Assembly: GCA_000720805.1 (NCBI GenBank)
Contig: JODI01000007.1
Location: forward strand, 186,001-250,000
Direction of reading: 5' to 3'
DNA from: Streptomyces violaceoruber
GTDB lineage: Bacteria; Actinomycetota; Actinomycetes; Streptomycetales; Streptomycetaceae
DNA: 64,000 nucleotides
Part shown: positions 43,384 to 52,076 of the stretch, one piece after another
Numbering within the stretch: position 1 is the stretch's first letter
Layout of the letters: each line of letters begins with the position of its first letter
Notes under the pieces: model-generated
Told to the model about the DNA's origin: nothing
Databases searched by the model: none
The model's input: the letters and a program-made list of their open reading frames with translations, nothing else
Translations under genes and position numbers: made by a program

Positions 43384-44900
43384 GCGGAACGTTCGTAGGA
43401 ATGCCTGTGTTTCCCCCGCCCGCCCACCCGGCCTTCCCGGAGGCCGCGCACGAGGCGGTCAACAACCCGACGCTGCGCGGCAATCTGCGCCACGCCACGC
43501 ACACCATCCGCGCCAAGCGGGCGAAGGCCGTCGCGGAGGTGTCCGACTGGGCACAACTGCGGGAGGCCGGGAAGCAGATCAAGGACCACACGCTCCTTCA
43601 TCTCGACCGGTATCTGGAGCAGGTGGAGGAGTCGGTCACCGCGGCGGGCGGCATCGTCCACTGGGCCGCCGACGCCGACGAGGCCAATCGGATCGTGGCC
43701 GATCTCGTCAAGGAGACGGGCGAGTCGGAGGTCGTCAAGGTCAAGTCGATGGCCACGCAGGAGATCGGGCTCAACGAGGCCCTGGAGGCCGAGGGCATCC
43801 GCGCCTACGAGACCGATCTCGCCGAGCTGATCGTGCAGTTGGGCAAGGACCGGCCCTCGCACATCCTCGTCCCCGCGATCCACCGCAACCGGGGCGAGAT
43901 CCGGGACATCTTCACGCGCGAGATGAGCGAGTGGGGGCGTCCGGCACCCGAGGGCCTGACCGACACGCCCGCCGAACTCGCCGAGGCCGCACGCCTTCAC
44001 CTGCGGGAGAAGTTCCTGCGCGCCAAGGTCGGCATCTCCGGCGCCAACTTCGTGGTCGCCGAGACCGGAACGCTGGTGGTCGTGGAGTCCGAGGGCAACG
44101 GGCGGATGTGCCTGACCCTGCCGGAGACGCTGATCTCGGTCGTCGGCATCGAGAAGATCGTGCCGACCTGGCGGGACCTGGAGGTGTTCCTCCAGACCCT
44201 CCCCCGCTCCTCGACGGCCGAGCGCATGAACCCGTACACCTCCACCTGGACCGGCACCACCGACGAGGACGGGCCGAAGACCTTCCACCTGGTCCTGCTC
44301 GACAACGGCCGCAGCGACACCCTCGCCGACGAGGTGGGCCGCCAGGCCCTGCGCTGCATCCGCTGCTCGGCCTGTCTCAACGTCTGCCCGGTGTACGAGC
44401 GGGCCGGCGGGCACGCGTACGGCTCGGTCTACCCGGGTCCGATCGGCGCCATCCTCAGTCCCCAACTGAGGGGCACGGCCAGCGAGATCGACGCCTCGCT
44501 ACCGTACGCCTCCTCCCTGTGCGGAGCCTGCTACGAGGTGTGTCCGGTCGCCATCGACATCCCGGAGGTGCTGGTGCACCTGCGGGAACGGGTCGTCCAG
44601 GGCGGCCCGGTGACGCGGGAGGGCAACAAGGTGGTACTCAAGCCCGCGAAGGGGCATGCCGCCGAGCGGGCGGCGATGCGTGCGGCACGCTGGGCGTTCG
44701 CGCGTCCCGGCGCCCTGCGCACCGGTCAGCGGCTCGCCTCGCGCACCCGGCGTTTCCATCCGCGCACGCTGCCCGGCCCGGGCGGGGCGTGGAGCGACAC
44801 GCGGGATCTGCCGCCGGTACCGGCGGAGCCGTTCCGCGACTGGTGGCAGCGCACACAGGGGCAGAACGGCGGCAACGGCGACAGGGGGGCCGCGAAGTGA
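43380..44900 (+). CDS. lutB: Lactate utilisation iron-sulfur protein B
   Basis: 506 aa. The LUD domain (about residues 60-300, with VKVKSMATQEIGLNEALEAE and GANFVVAETGTLVVVESEGN) is followed by two 4Fe-4S motifs, CIRCSACLNVCPVY and CGACYEVCPV. These carry electrons in the LutABC L-lactate oxidase. The ATG overlaps the lutA stop (ATGA); its own stop overlaps lutC. Confidence 0.94.
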   Translation: MSGTFVGMPVFPPPAHPAFPEAAHEAVNNPTLRGNLRHATHTIRAKRAKAVAEVSDWAQLREAGKQIKDHTLLHLDRYLEQVEESVTAAGGIVHWAADADEANRIVADLVKETGESEVVKVKSMATQEIGLNEALEAEGIRAYETDLAELIVQLGKDRPSHILVPAIHRNRGEIRDIFTREMSEWGRPAPEGLTDTPAELAEAARLHLREKFLRAKVGISGANFVVAETGTLVVVESEGNGRMCLTLPETLISVVGIEKIVPTWRDLEVFLQTLPRSSTAERMNPYTSTWTGTTDEDGPKTFHLVLLDNGRSDTLADEVGRQALRCIRCSACLNVCPVYERAGGHAYGSVYPGPIGAILSPQLRGTASEIDASLPYASSLCGACYEVCPVAIDIPEVLVHLRERVVQGGPVTREGNKVVLKPAKGHAAERAAMRAARWAFARPGALRTGQRLASRTRRFHPRTLPGPGGAWSDTRDLPPVPAEPFRDWWQRTQGQNGGNGDRGAAK

Positions 44901-45568
44901 GCAGCAGCAGGGAGCGGATCCTGGGCCGGGTGCGGCGCGCACTGGCGGCGGTACCCCAGGACGACATTCCGTTTGAGCAGGCGTTTTCGCGTGACTATCT
45001 GCGCGAGCACGGCGAGCGCAGTGGCGAGCAGACGGTCGACCTGCTCGCCGAGAACCTGGCGGACTACCGGGCGATCGTGCACCGCTGCACCGCCGCCGAC
45101 CTCGCAGCGACGATCGCCGGGATGCTGGCCGCGCGGGGCTCGAAGACGGTGGTCGTGCCGACCGGGCTGGATCCGGGGTGGCTGGCGGAGGCGGAAGCGG
45201 AGCAGGTGCCCGACCGGGCGGAGAGCACCCCGCAGGAACTGGACCGGGTCGACAGTGTGGTGACCGCGTGCGCGGTGGCGATCGCCGAGACCGGCACGAT
45301 CGTCCTGGACGGCGGCCCCGACCAGGGCCGCCGCCGGATCACGCTCGTACCGGACCATCACATCTGTGTCGTACGGGTTCCGGACCAGGTCGTCTCCTCG
45401 GTCCCGCAGGCTCTCGAACGTCTCGATCCGGCCCGCCCGTTGACCTGGATCTCCGGGCCGTCGGCCACCAGCGACATCGAGCTGGACCGGGTCGAGGGGG
45501 TGCACGGTCCGCGCACCCTGGAGGTGGTGCTGGTGGACGGTCAGGAGAGTACGGAGGTCACCTCGTAG
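44897..45568 (+). CDS. lutC: Lactate utilisation protein C
   Basis: 223 aa LUD-domain protein. It has an N-terminal SSRERILGRVRRALA, ACAVAIAETGTIVLDGGP, and ISGPSATSDIELDRVEGVHG near the end, the standard LutC profile. GTG 44897 overlaps lutB (GTGA). The last 28 bp overlap the end of the convergent GH78 gene, so there is no room for a terminator. Confidence 0.92.
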   Translation: MSSSRERILGRVRRALAAVPQDDIPFEQAFSRDYLREHGERSGEQTVDLLAENLADYRAIVHRCTAADLAATIAGMLAARGSKTVVVPTGLDPGWLAEAEAEQVPDRAESTPQELDRVDSVVTACAVAIAETGTIVLDGGPDQGRRRITLVPDHHICVVRVPDQVVSSVPQALERLDPARPLTWISGPSATSDIELDRVEGVHGPRTLEVVLVDGQESTEVTS

Positions 45569-48500
45569 CGGCCGGACGGCAGACGGTAGGAGGCGGTGCC
45601 GTCCGCGAACCCCAGGTACTCGACGCCCTCGGCGCGGGCCAGGGGTGAGCGGCCCTCGCGGACGGTGTCCGGGCCGGCGGTGGGCAGGCGCAGCGTCGCC
45701 GTGCTGTTGGCGGGGACCACGGCCCGGTAGGTCAGCCTCCCGTCTTTCGCCGTCCACTCGCTGACGATCTGTCCGTACGGCGACCGGTGCGACGCGGCGA
45801 CATGCCGGATCCCGCCGGTCGGGTCGAGGTGCGGGCGCAGGAAGAAGTGGCGGAAGCCGGGGTGCCGCGGGTCCTTCGCGATGCCGGCCATGCCCTCGTA
45901 CATCCACTCCATGATCGCGCCGTAGGAGTAGTGGTTGAACGAGTTCATGTCGACCGGGCCGAAGCCGTCCTGCTCCGAGTACGAGTTCCAGCGCTCCCAG
46001 ACGGTCGTGGCGCCGTTGTCCACGGAGTACAGCCAGGACGGCATGGCGTTCTGGTGCAGCAGTGCGTACGCGAGGTCGGCGCGGCCCTCGTCGGTGAGGA
46101 CGGGGGCGATGACGTTCACGCCGAGGAAGCCGACGGAGAGGGTGTTCTCCGCGTACCCCACCCGGCTGCTTGCGGGGTGGGCCGCCCGGTGGGCCGCGTC
46201 GTTGCGGATGTTGTCGGCGAGCAGGGTGACCAGTTGGCGGCGCTGGGCCTCGGTGTCGTACAGGCCCAGTTTGAGGGCCCACAGGAGCGCGGTCTGGCTG
46301 TTGTCCTCGGGCTTGCCCGCGTCGTCTCCGGGGGTCCACGGGGGCGGGTCGCCGAGGCTGGAGCGCACCGTGAGCGTGCCGCCTTCGGTGCTGAGGTACT
46401 TGGCGACGAACGCGCTCTTGATCCGGGTGAAGAGCTCGTCGTAGTCACGCGCCTCGGCGGTGCGGCCGGTGGCGCGGGCCATGTCGGCCATGAGCCGGGC
46501 GCTGTGGCCGTAGTAGACGTCGCTGATGAGCTGGGTGCTGGTCACCTGGAAGGCGAGCCAGTCCCCGAAGACCGCGCCCTGGCCGGCGTAGGTGTCGCCG
46601 GTGCGTGCGCGGATCCAGTCCAGGTACGTCGTCATCGCCGTCCAGCTGCGGTCGATGATCGTGGTGTCGCCGGACATCTGCCACACGGTCCACGGCACGA
46701 CCACCCCGCAGTCGGCCCAACCGCTCGCCGGGACAGGCTGGTTGTAGCGGGCTCCGGGGGCGATCCAGGTGAACTGGGCGCCGTCCGCGCCGTAGCCGCG
46801 TTGCGAGTCGATCAGGGTGTCCTGGAAGTGGCTGAGGAAGGCGACCGCGTCGGTGTTGTAGAGGCCGGTGTTGGAGAAGAGCTGGGTGTCGCCGGTCCAG
46901 CCGCAGCGTTCGTCGCGCTGCGGGCAGTCGGTGGGCACCCACAGGTAGTTGCCGCGCTGACCCCAACGGACGTTGCTGATCAGCTGGTTGACCTGTGGGT
47001 TGTCGGTGGTGACGGTGCCGATGTCGCGGAGCGCGGAGGTGGCGACCTTGCCGGTGAGTCCGGTGAGGGTGACGGTGTCGGTCGCGGTGACGGACAGGTA
47101 GCGGAAGCCGTAGAAGGTCAGGGAGTCCTGGTGGGTCTCGCCGTCCGGGTCGCCCTTGAGGACGTATCTGCCGGTGGCCTGGGCGGAGCGCAGGTTGGCC
47201 CGGTAGACCGAGCCGACCGGACCGTCGGCGCCCGGGCTGTCGTCGTTGAGCATCTCGCCGGGCCGGAAGGTGACTTCGGCGCCCGCGGGGCCGCGCACGG
47301 TGTAGCGGGGCACGCCGACCATGTTCTGGCCGAGGTCGATCACGGCGGTGTCACCGGGGTGCAGGGTGACGGTCGCGGTGGCCGCATCGGCGGGATCGGT
47401 GACCGTGCGGGAGGCGTCGACGACGACGTGGCCCTTGCCGCCCGGGCTGCCGCCCTGGTCCGTCACGCCCGTGCAGACGGTGACGGAGTGCGGGGTGCGG
47501 TCCCACTCGGGTACCAGGCGGGCGCTGTCGGCGGGGCAGGCGACCAGCTTCGTGTCGGGGAACTTGGTCGTGTGGTCGTGTTCCTCGACGCCCGCCCAGG
47601 CGGAGTCCTCGAAGCCGTTCTCCGTCCAGCCCGGGAGCTCCTTGCGGGCGTCGTAGGTCTGTCCGTCGTAGAGGTCGTCGGCGCGGTGGGGGCCGGTGTC
47701 CGTGGCTCTCCAGGTGTCGCCGGGGGTGGTGACGACCGTCTGCCGCGATCCCTCCGCGTACCGGATCAGGAGCTTGGCCTTGAGGGCGAGGCGGTTGCCG
47801 GCCGCGGAGCGGTAGGCGCTGTTCTCGGAGATGCGGCCGTTGTACCAGCCGTTGCCCAGCACCGCGGCGAGGGTGAGGCGAGGCCGGCCCGCCACGAGGT
47901 CCGTGACGTCGTAGGTCAGGTAGTTGACGGTGCTGTCGTAGTTGGTCCAGCCCGGGGCGAGCAGTTCCAGGGTGGTGCCGTCGCCGTGCGGTACGGCGAC
48001 ACGGTGGCCGTTGACGTAGGCGTCGTACACGCCGAGGGCCGAGACGTACAGCCGTGCCTGAACCACCTGGCCGTGCTTCAGGGCCGTCTCGTGGCGCAGC
48101 AGCGGGGCTCCGGCGCTGTTCGGCTCCTTGCCCGCCATCGTGATCCAGCGGGCGCCGTCCCAGCCGGTGGTGCCGTCGGTGCTGAGCAGTCCGGTCTCGA
48201 AGTGGGCGGTCGGGGCGGCGGGGACGGCGCGGTCGTGCTCGTCCCAGACCGTCACCGTCCAGTGGTAGCGGGTGGAGGGGCGTAGGGCGGGTCCGGCATA
48301 GGGCACCGCGACCGAGTCCGGGGAGGTGACGCGGCCGCTGTCCCAGACGTCCGCGCGGTCGCCGGCCAGGCGGTCGGGCGAGGTGGCCACGAGGACCCGG
48401 TACGCCGTCTGCCGGCGGCCCCGGACCGCGGAGACCGTACGCCAGCCGAACCGGGGCCGTGCCGCGTCCACGCCGAGCGGATTCGTGCGGTGCTCCACGG

Positions 48501-48594
48501 TCAGCCCGGCCACGGAGGTCCGGCCGGGGGCGGGGGCGGCCCGGGCCGCGCCGCCGCAGGTCTCGCGTGCCTCGTCGCTTGCTCCGTCATCCAC
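45541..48594 (-). CDS. Alpha-L-rhamnosidase, GH78
   Basis: 1017 aa. Domain order: N-terminal fibronectin-like (VEHRTNPLGVDAARPRFGWR), beta-sandwiches, the (alpha/alpha)6 catalytic barrel with CPQRDERCGWTGD (general acid Glu) and SYGAIMEWMYEGMAGI, and a C-terminal beta-domain. It cleaves terminal L-rhamnose from rhamnosides. No signal peptide is present, so it should be cytosolic and act on imported oligosaccharides or glycosides. GTG 48594 is preferred; an upstream ATG at 48633 would place the operator inside the coding region and lacks a ribosome binding site. Confidence 0.93.
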   Translation of the reverse strand: MDDGASDEARETCGGAARAAPAPGRTSVAGLTVEHRTNPLGVDAARPRFGWRTVSAVRGRRQTAYRVLVATSPDRLAGDRADVWDSGRVTSPDSVAVPYAGPALRPSTRYHWTVTVWDEHDRAVPAAPTAHFETGLLSTDGTTGWDGARWITMAGKEPNSAGAPLLRHETALKHGQVVQARLYVSALGVYDAYVNGHRVAVPHGDGTTLELLAPGWTNYDSTVNYLTYDVTDLVAGRPRLTLAAVLGNGWYNGRISENSAYRSAAGNRLALKAKLLIRYAEGSRQTVVTTPGDTWRATDTGPHRADDLYDGQTYDARKELPGWTENGFEDSAWAGVEEHDHTTKFPDTKLVACPADSARLVPEWDRTPHSVTVCTGVTDQGGSPGGKGHVVVDASRTVTDPADAATATVTLHPGDTAVIDLGQNMVGVPRYTVRGPAGAEVTFRPGEMLNDDSPGADGPVGSVYRANLRSAQATGRYVLKGDPDGETHQDSLTFYGFRYLSVTATDTVTLTGLTGKVATSALRDIGTVTTDNPQVNQLISNVRWGQRGNYLWVPTDCPQRDERCGWTGDTQLFSNTGLYNTDAVAFLSHFQDTLIDSQRGYGADGAQFTWIAPGARYNQPVPASGWADCGVVVPWTVWQMSGDTTIIDRSWTAMTTYLDWIRARTGDTYAGQGAVFGDWLAFQVTSTQLISDVYYGHSARLMADMARATGRTAEARDYDELFTRIKSAFVAKYLSTEGGTLTVRSSLGDPPPWTPGDDAGKPEDNSQTALLWALKLGLYDTEAQRRQLVTLLADNIRNDAAHRAAHPASSRVGYAENTLSVGFLGVNVIAPVLTDEGRADLAYALLHQNAMPSWLYSVDNGATTVWERWNSYSEQDGFGPVDMNSFNHYSYGAIMEWMYEGMAGIAKDPRHPGFRHFFLRPHLDPTGGIRHVAASHRSPYGQIVSEWTAKDGRLTYRAVVPANSTATLRLPTAGPDTVREGRSPLARAEGVEYLGFADGTASYRLPSGRYEVTSVLS

Positions 48595-48620
48595 GCCGTT
48601 GTCCCTTCGGCCGTCGGATT

Positions 48621-48632
48621 TATATCGATTCA
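48621..48632. promoter_or_regulatory. Candidate rhamnose LacI operator before GH78
   Basis: On the minus strand TGAATCGATATA, 10 of 12 matches to the site at rhaI. It is 27 bp before the GTG of the rhamnosidase. Confidence 0.65.
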
Positions 48633-48744
48633 TTCGGCTCGGCGGTCGAAGTTAGTGGCGACAATGACGCGTGTCTACGTCCATTTCACGGAGAGTTGGT
48701 GACAGTTTCCAACAGAACCCGCCATGTCGAACGGCGAGCGAATT

Positions 48745-48756
48745 GAAACTTTTCAG
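48745..48756. promoter_or_regulatory. Second candidate LacI operator upstream of GH78
   Basis: TGAAACTTTTCA, a variant of the TGAA-WSGW-TTCA set, about 113 bp from the first site. The pair could allow a repressor loop. It also lies upstream of the rightward ABC gene. Confidence 0.6.
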
Positions 48757-48969
48757 AGGCGACCGCGGGACTCATCGCCCCCTGACCGGTCGCGGTCGGC
48801 TCTTGCGGAAGGAGCGTGCGCACCTGCACGGGGCGCGTCGTCCACCGCACGTTGGGGTGTTGCTGAATACACCCCTCGATACGGGTTCTGCGCCCCATGT
48901 GCTCGGACGGCCGTCTCCGTAGCTTTTTGGGTGAGGCACAGGGCGTGCCGGGCCGAGACGACGGAAGTG

Positions 48970-49761
48970 ATGGCGATGTTTCGCACAGGCTCACGGAGCA
49001 GGCACGACACGGGACCCGCCCCCGAGGCGCTGCGGCTGGTCAAGGTCAGCAAGACCTACGGCGCGGACGACAGTGCCGTGACGGCGCTGGACGGGGTGAC
49101 GCTCACCCTCGGCCGCGGCACGTTCACCGCGGTGATGGGGCCGTCGGGCTCCGGCAAGTCCACGCTGCTGCAGTGCGCGGCCGGGCTCGACCTGCCCGAC
49201 AGCGGGATCGTACGCGTGGACGGCACCGAACTGACCGGCGGCAGCGAGGCCGAACTGACGAGGTTCCGGCGCGGGCGGATCGGGTTCGTGTTCCAGCAGT
49301 ACAACCTGCTGGACACGCTGACCGTCGCGCAGAACACGGTGCTGCCGCTCAGGCTCGCCGGGCGGCGCGTGGACCGCCGGCGGACCCGGGAGGTCCTGAC
49401 GGCCGTCGGACTCGGGGACCGGCTCGGCCACCGGCCCGACCAGCTCTCCGGCGGTCAACGGCAGCGGGTGGCGATCGCCCGGGCGCTGGTCACCGAGCCT
49501 CGGGTGATCTTCGCGGACGAGCCGACCGGTGCGCTGGACACCCGCAGCGCGCGCGATGTGCTGCGGCTGCTCCAGGACGCGGTGCGGGTGCACGGCCGGA
49601 CCGTGGTGATGGTGACGCACGACCCGGTCGCCGCCTCCTACGCCGACTCCGTGCTGTTCCTCGCCGACGGCCGGCTGGCGGGACGGATGGACGGACCGAC
49701 ACCGGACGCGGTGGCGGAGCGGCTGGCGCACCTGGGCGACGACATGACGGCGAAGGTGTGA
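48970..49761 (+). CDS. ABC transporter ATP-binding protein (MacB/LolD-type)
   Basis: 263 aa. Walker [11 protein letters not shown]-loop [15 protein letters not shown], signature [15 protein letters not shown], Walker [13 protein letters not shown] and H-loop VTHDP are all intact. The LolD/MacB-like sequence pairs with the following FtsX-type permease, so the complex is probably an exporter of lipids, peptides or drugs. ATG 48970 was chosen; ATG 48976 is also possible. It is divergent from the GH78 gene. Confidence 0.92.
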   Translation: MAMFRTGSRSRHDTGPAPEALRLVKVSKTYGADDSAVTALDGVTLTLGRGTFTAVMGPSGSGKSTLLQCAAGLDLPDSGIVRVDGTELTGGSEAELTRFRRGRIGFVFQQYNLLDTLTVAQNTVLPLRLAGRRVDRRRTREVLTAVGLGDRLGHRPDQLSGGQRQRVAIARALVTEPRVIFADEPTGALDTRSARDVLRLLQDAVRVHGRTVVMVTHDPVAASYADSVLFLADGRLAGRMDGPTPDAVAERLAHLGDDMTAKV

Positions 49762-49764
49762 GCG

Positions 49765-51075
49765 ATGCTCCTGCTGGCGATGCGGTCGATACGACAACGG
49801 CCCGGACGGTTCCTCGCGACGCTGCTGGCCGCCTTCCTGGGCGCGGCGATCATCATGACGTTCAACTCCCTGTATGACACGGCCGGGCAGAGCGGCGTCG
49901 ACTCGGTGAGCGCGGAAACGCTGACCACGTCGGCGAGTGTGGTCGGCGGGTACGGAACCCTGCTGGTGTTCTTCGCCGTCGCCTCCACCCTGACGGTCAA
50001 CGTCCGTCAGCGGGCCACCGAGTTGGAGCTGCTGCGCTGCTCGGGGGCGACTCCGGCGCAGATCAAGCGGATGGTCGTGGGTGAGGCGGTGGCCGTGGCC
50101 CTGGTGGGCGCCGTGCTGGCGATCGGCCCGGCGATGCTCGGCGGGCAGGCCCTGTTGGGGATGTTCCAGGACAGCGGGCAGGTCGCGCGCTCCGTCGACC
50201 ACTCCTTCGGCACGGTCGCACTGATGTCGGGGATCGACATCACGCTGCTCGCGGCGGCGGGCGCCGCGTTCCTCGCCGTACGGCGGGCGACGCGCGGCCA
50301 GCGGCGGCGGGGCCGGGCACGGACGGTCCTCGCGTACGCGGCGCTGCTGACCGGAGCCCTGGGGGTCCTGTCGACGTTCGCCTTCTCGGCGACCGACGAG
50401 GCGCTGATGGCGACACCGGCGCAGGGGGCGATCCTGCTGTCGGTGGGCTTCGCCCTGCTCGCACCGCGGCTGCTCAAGGGCGTGCTGGACCGGCTGCCGC
50501 TGACCGGCGCGAGCGGATGGCTGGCGGTGCGCAATCTGCGGCGCCGGGCGGACCATCTCGCCGGGATCCTGATGTCGCTCATGATGTTCACGGCGGTCGC
50601 CACGGCCACGCTGTACATGCAGGCGGTGGAGAGCGACGCGGTCGAGGCCTCGGGTCTGACCAAGTCGGTCGACGCCAAGAACCTGGAGACGCTGAACCTC
50701 ACGGTCGTCGGGATCATCGTGGTGTTCGTCTGCGTGATGCTGGTCAACTCGCTGTACGCGGCGACCAGTTACCGAAGCCGGGAGTTCGGGCAGCAGCGCC
50801 TGGCCGGGGCGACTCCGGGGCAGGTGCTGGGCACGGTGGGCGCCGAGGGGCTGATCCTGACGGCCATCGGTCTGTTCTTCGGCACGGTGGCCGCGCTGGC
50901 GGGGATCATCCCGTTCACCGTCGTCCGCACCGACGCGGTGCTGCCCGACCAGGGGCTGGGCATCTGGCTGGCGGTCGTGTCGGTCGCCACGGCGGCGACG
51001 CTGGGGACCGGCCTGGTCACGGCCCGGCGGGTGCTGCGTACGCCGGCCGTGGAGGCGGTCGAGGTGGCCGCGTGA
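49765..51075 (+). CDS. FtsX-like ABC transporter permease
   Basis: 436 aa. Two FtsX-type repeats, each with about four helices: the first after FLATLLAAFLGAAIIMTFNS, the second around NLTVVGIIVVFVCVMLVNSLYA with the coupling motif SYRSREFGQQRLAGATPGQV. It partners the ATPase three bases upstream. A strong hairpin follows the stop. The transported substrate is unknown. Confidence 0.9.
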   Translation: MLLLAMRSIRQRPGRFLATLLAAFLGAAIIMTFNSLYDTAGQSGVDSVSAETLTTSASVVGGYGTLLVFFAVASTLTVNVRQRATELELLRCSGATPAQIKRMVVGEAVAVALVGAVLAIGPAMLGGQALLGMFQDSGQVARSVDHSFGTVALMSGIDITLLAAAGAAFLAVRRATRGQRRRGRARTVLAYAALLTGALGVLSTFAFSATDEALMATPAQGAILLSVGFALLAPRLLKGVLDRLPLTGASGWLAVRNLRRRADHLAGILMSLMMFTAVATATLYMQAVESDAVEASGLTKSVDAKNLETLNLTVVGIIVVFVCVMLVNSLYAATSYRSREFGQQRLAGATPGQVLGTVGAEGLILTAIGLFFGTVAALAGIIPFTVVRTDAVLPDQGLGIWLAVVSVATAATLGTGLVTARRVLRTPAVEAVEVAA

Positions 51076-51088
51076 GTGAGGGGGGAGA

Positions 51089-51112
51089 GGGCGGCCGTCG
51101 CGACGGCCGCCC
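51089..51112 (+). terminator. Terminator after the ABC exporter
   Basis: GGGCGGCCGTCG and CGACGGCCGCCC form a perfect 24-bp palindrome, followed by TT. It separates the exporter from the MoxR gene. Confidence 0.75.
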
Positions 51113-51215
51113 TTCCCGCACGAGGGGATGGTCCGCAAAGGCTCCGTGACAGAAACGGTGAACAAGCGCTTAGATAGGGAGCCGTCCAGGTAGTGCCGCC
51201 GAGCTGGAGGCCCCG

Positions 51216-52076
51216 TTGCTGTTCACATCCGTCGACGACGTCTCCAGGCGCCTCGCCGAGACCGGCTATCTCCCCTCCCCCGCCGTCGCCACGACCGTCT
51301 TCCTCGCCGACCGTCTCGGCAAGCCGCTCCTCGTCGAGGGACCCGCCGGGGTCGGCAAGACGGAGCTGGCCAAGGCGGTCGCGCAGGTCGCTCAGGCGCG
51401 ACTCGTCCGGCTGCAGTGCTACGAGGGCGTGGACGAGTCCCGGGCCCTGTACGAGTGGAACCACGCCAAGCAGCTGCTGCGCATCAGCGCGGGCCGCGAC
51501 GAGACCTGGGACGAGGCCCGCACCGACATCTTCAGCGAGGAGTTCCTGCTCCCCCGCCCGCTGCTCACCGCGATCCGCGGCGACGATGCGAAGGTGCTGC
51601 TGATCGACGAGACGGACAAGGCGGACGTCGAGGTGGAGGGGCTGCTTCTGGAGGTGCTCAGCGACTTCCAGGTGACCGTGCCCGAGCTGGGCACGGTCAC
51701 CGCGACCCGCCGTCCCTTCGTCGTCCTCACCTCCAACGCGAGCCGCGAGCTGTCCGAGGCGCTGCGCCGACGCTGCCTGTTCCTGCACATCGGCTTCCCC
51801 GACGAGGAGCTGGAGCGCCGGATCGTACGACTGAAGGTGCCCGGTCTCGACGAGGCGCTGGCGGAGTCGGTCGTCCGGGTCGTCGGTGCGCTGCGGGCGA
51901 TGGACCTGCGGAAGGTGCCGTCGGTCGCCGAAACGATCGACTGGGCGCGCACGCTTCTCGCACTCGGCGCCGACACGCTGGACGAGACCGTCGTACGGGA
52001 CACTCTGGGCGTGCTTCTGAAGCACCAGGACGACATCCTCAAGGCCGCCGCGAAGCTCGATCCGGGCGCCCTGTGA
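51216..52076 (+). CDS. MoxR-family AAA+ ATPase
   Basis: 286 aa. Walker A GPAGVGKTE, the E-W-N-H-A-K insert, Walker B VLLIDETDKAD (IDE), sensor 1 LTSN and arginine region EALRRRCLFLHIGFP. MoxR/CoxD proteins act with a VWA partner to insert metals or mature a complex; the next gene is that partner. The TTG at 51216 is 6 nt after GGAGG. No obvious enzyme target is in the window. Confidence 0.9.
   Translation: MLFTSVDDVSRRLAETGYLPSPAVATTVFLADRLGKPLLVEGPAGVGKTELAKAVAQVAQARLVRLQCYEGVDESRALYEWNHAKQLLRISAGRDETWDEARTDIFSEEFLLPRPLLTAIRGDDAKVLLIDETDKADVEVEGLLLEVLSDFQVTVPELGTVTATRRPFVVLTSNASRELSEALRRRCLFLHIGFPDEELERRIVRLKVPGLDEALAESVVRVVGALRAMDLRKVPSVAETIDWARTLLALGADTLDETVVRDTLGVLLKHQDDILKAAAKLDPGAL

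Noticed and set aside
48724..48969. N-terminal extension of the ABC ATPase back to 48724
   Set aside because: The extra 82 codons contain the palindrome and probable promoter, have poor coding character, and the ABC domain begins after ATG 48970.
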